Assembly (NCBI GenBank): GCA_964483325.1
Contig: CAZAAW010000016.1
Coordinates: 1 to 57,137, forward strand
Reading direction: 5' to 3'
Origin: CAZAAW01 sp964483325
Lineage (GTDB): Bacteria; Pseudomonadota; Alphaproteobacteria; Rhizobiales; Kaistiaceae
Length of the DNA: 57,137 bases
In this document: one piece after another, positions 55,554 to 57,137 of the stretch
Layout of the letters: every line of letters begins with the position of its first letter
Numbering within the stretch: position 1 is the first letter of the stretch
Translations under genes and position numbers: made by a program
The notes under the pieces: model-generated
What the model was told of the DNA's origin: nothing
Database searches by the model: none
Seen by the model: only the letters and a program-made list of their open reading frames with translations

Positions 55554-56435
55554 TCATTCAGCGGCTTCCCGCCGCTCGGCGAGAAGCTCGTCCGAGGCGA
55601 CCGCCAGTTCGGCGACGAAGGTGGCAATATCCCGCTGCAGGCGCTCGAAGCCGCTGCTCTTCTCCAGCGTGCGCTCGTCGAGATAAAGGGCGCGATTGAC
55701 CTCGATCTGCAGGGCGTGAAGGCCGCGTGACGGCCGCCCGTAATGCTCGGTGATGAAGCCGCCGGCATAGGGCTTGTTGCGGCTGACATCGTAGCCGAGG
55801 TTCGACAGGATCCGCTCCGCAGCATCGGTGAGGCCCGGAGCGCAACTGGCGCCATGACGGTCGCCGAGCACGAAATCGGGCCGGCCGCGCAGCACCGCGC
55901 CGCGCACCGTCGACGGCATCGAATGGCAATCGACCAGCACCGCGAAGCCGAAGGTGACATGCGTGCGCGCCACCAGCTGGCGGATCGCCTTGTGGTACGG
56001 CATGTACACCGTCTCGATGCGCTCCAGGCCTTCCTCGACGGCGAGCGGCCGGGCGTAGATCTCTTCGCTCTCGGAGACGACGCGGGCGATCGTGCCGAGC
56101 CCGCCGCTCACCCGGACGGAGCGGATGTTGGCGTAGGACGGCAGCTGCCCGATGAACATCTTCGGGTCGAGCTCGTAGGGTTCCCGGTTGACGTCGAGCC
56201 AGGCGCGCGGAAAGAGCGCGCGCAGCATCGGGGCGCCATGGGAGATCGCCGACATGAAGAGCTCGTCGACATAGCTGTCCTCGGAGCGGCGGATGGCGCA
56301 TTCGTCGAGCCGCGACGCAGCGAGGAAGGACGCCGGATAGGTGCGGCCGCTGTGCGGCGAGTTGAACAGAAACGGGATGAGCTGGTCGGCGGGTTCGACC
56401 ACTTCAAAGGCACGCGACGGATCGAAATCCTTCAA
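55554..56435 (-). CDS. N-formylglutamate amidohydrolase family protein
   Basis: The 293-residue FGase-family hydrolase (PF05013 type) shows FLFNSPHSGRTYP, IRRSEDSYVDELF, WLDVNREPYELDPKMF, LVDCHSMPS and the C-terminal EVNRALYLDERTLEKSSGF. It is expected to cleave N-formylglutamate to formate and glutamate (histidine degradation) or related N-formyl/acyl substrates. No hut genes are adjacent. Translation starts at a TTG (56433-56435) with GGGA upstream; no ATG is available near the conserved N-terminus. It is divergent from cpdR. Confidence 0.88.
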   Translation of the reverse strand: MKDFDPSRAFEVVEPADQLIPFLFNSPHSGRTYPASFLAASRLDECAIRRSEDSYVDELFMSAISHGAPMLRALFPRAWLDVNREPYELDPKMFIGQLPSYANIRSVRVSGGLGTIARVVSESEEIYARPLAVEEGLERIETVYMPYHKAIRQLVARTHVTFGFAVLVDCHSMPSTVRGAVLRGRPDFVLGDRHGASCAPGLTDAAERILSNLGYDVSRNKPYAGGFITEHYGRPSRGLHALQIEVNRALYLDERTLEKSSGFERLQRDIATFVAELAVASDELLAERREAAE

Positions 56436-56678
56436 CGAAACAATCCCGGTCAGCGTCCTGGGCCCCGCAAATTGCGCCGGTGCTGCCGGAACGCCGCTGC
56501 CACATCACTGACGTGAATTTGCCAAGAACGGGGTTGGCTGTCCATAAGGCCGAAAGGCCGGGTCAGCCGTCGCCGGCAGTTCACTCCAAATTTACAGGAA
56601 GCGGGCGAAATCCGTTAAGGATGAGGCGCCGGACGCCCGCGTGCCGCTATCCGAGTGCAACTTCACAGGTCCCCGCGT

Positions 56679-57038
56679 ATGTCCCGCATTCTCCTTGCTG
56701 AAGACGACAACGACATGCGCCGCTTTCTCACCAAGGCGCTGGGCAATGCCGGATATGACGTCGTGTCCTTCGACAACGGTCTCAGCGCCTATGAGAAGCT
56801 GCGCGAGGAGCCGTTCACGCTGCTGCTGACAGACATCGTCATGCCGGAGATGGACGGCATCGAACTGGCCCGGCGCGCGACGGAGCTCGATCCCGATCTC
56901 AAGGTGATGTTCATCACCGGCTTCGCGGCCGTGGCGCTCAACCCGGATGCGCAGGCTCCCAAGGACGCCAAGGTGCTGTCGAAGCCGTTCCACCTGCGCG
57001 AGCTGGTGACGGAAGTCGAGAAGCTGCTGGCGGCCTGA
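56679..57038 (+). CDS. cpdR: single-domain response regulator CpdR
   Basis: CpdR is a receiver-only adaptor that, when unphosphorylated, brings substrates to the ClpXP protease and controls cell-cycle proteolysis in alphaproteobacteria. The 119-residue protein reads MSRILLAEDDNDMRRFLTKAL. It has acidic residues D9/D10, the phosphorylatable aspartate in LLLTDIVMPEMDGIEL (D52), T in MFITGFAAV and the conserved K in VLSKPFHLREL. The ATG at 56679 begins the receiver fold. It is near N-formylglutamate amidohydrolase and hisN, as in other Rhizobiales. Confidence 0.94.
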   Translation: MSRILLAEDDNDMRRFLTKALGNAGYDVVSFDNGLSAYEKLREEPFTLLLTDIVMPEMDGIELARRATELDPDLKVMFITGFAAVALNPDAQAPKDAKVLSKPFHLRELVTEVEKLLAA

Positions 57039-57089
57039 GATGCGTCTGCCGGCGCATCAGCTTCAAGCCTTTGACATAATTGATTTAAA

Positions 57090-57137
57090 TGGTGGGCGCG
57101 ACAGGGATTGAACCTGTGACCCCTACGATGTCAACGT
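57090..57137 (-). tRNA. tRNA-Val(GAC), truncated by the window edge
   Basis: Only the 3' part is inside the window. It has the anticodon loop TTGACAT (anticodon GAC), a variable loop AGGGGTC, the T-arm CAGG-GTTCAATCC-type loop, the acceptor strand GCGCCC, discriminator A (57093) and an encoded CCA (57090-57092). The 5' half lies beyond position 57137. Confidence 0.9.

Overview
The window is high-GC DNA from an alphaproteobacterium, most probably a member of the Hyphomicrobiales (Rhizobiales). The evidence is the dapF-mtaB-ftsY-yciB order, a standalone CpdR receiver, the pairing of an alanine-racemase-fold ornithine decarboxylase with homospermidine synthase, HisN next to N-formylglutamate amidohydrolase, and several Rhizobiales-typical DUF proteins (DUF2125, DUF459, DUF3008). 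No transposase, integrase, phage gene, plasmid replication gene or CRISPR array was found. This is mostly core chromosome, with tRNA genes at both ends: tRNA-Ser(CGA) on the left and a truncated tRNA-Val(GAC) on the right.

Layout. 1-6.4 kb: SRP receptor, tRNA modification and lysine/peptidoglycan genes on the minus strand, an acetyltransferase, a secreted-protein gene broken by a 38-bp insertion, YggT/DUF167 and tRNA-Ala(CGC). 6.5-11.2 kb: a periplasmic PQQ alcohol dehydrogenase with its cytochrome c, a secreted protein and a formyl-THF hydrolase-like protein. 11.4-14.7 kb: a two-domain acetyltransferase, a DUF2125 protein and a secreted nuclease-fold protein. 14.9-22.2 kb: a creatininase-family amidohydrolase followed by a complete dipeptide-type ABC importer (A-B-C, a secreted YbjN-domain protein, D-F). 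22.2-24.5 kb: an ArsR/SRPBCC pair with a perfect operator palindrome, then a PLP decarboxylase. 24.7-26.8 kb: a zinc-type CobW GTPase and a WD40 protein. 26.9-31 kb: polyamine synthesis (odc, acetyltransferase, hss) behind a long structured odc leader. 31.2-32.9 kb: nickel/cobalt efflux. 33-39.3 kb: PuuD-like amidase, a 5'-nucleotidase-family protein, ferrochelatase, SPFH/NfeD pair and galU. 39.5-43 kb: galE, a lytic transglycosylase and a DUF459 protein. 43-49.3 kb: glutamate synthase (gltBD). 49.8-57 kb: two secreted proteins with a PepSY-like C-terminus, a small heat-shock protein behind a ROSE-like RNA thermometer, threonine aldolase, a lipase-like hydrolase, hisN, N-formylglutamate amidohydrolase and cpdR.

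The most interesting signals are regulatory or structural, not new gene families. They are the odc leader (promoter, mini-ORF with U-tract, ribosome-site hairpin), the ROSE-like hairpin before hsp20, an 11-bp-period GTTCA repeat in three intergenic regions (two of them before the two PepSY-like genes), the frame-breaking 38-bp insertion with flanking 8-bp repeats, and an alcohol dehydrogenase with a lanthanide-type active-site signature beside a formyl-folate hydrolase-like protein. I did not find a clear-cut new defence or mobile system.
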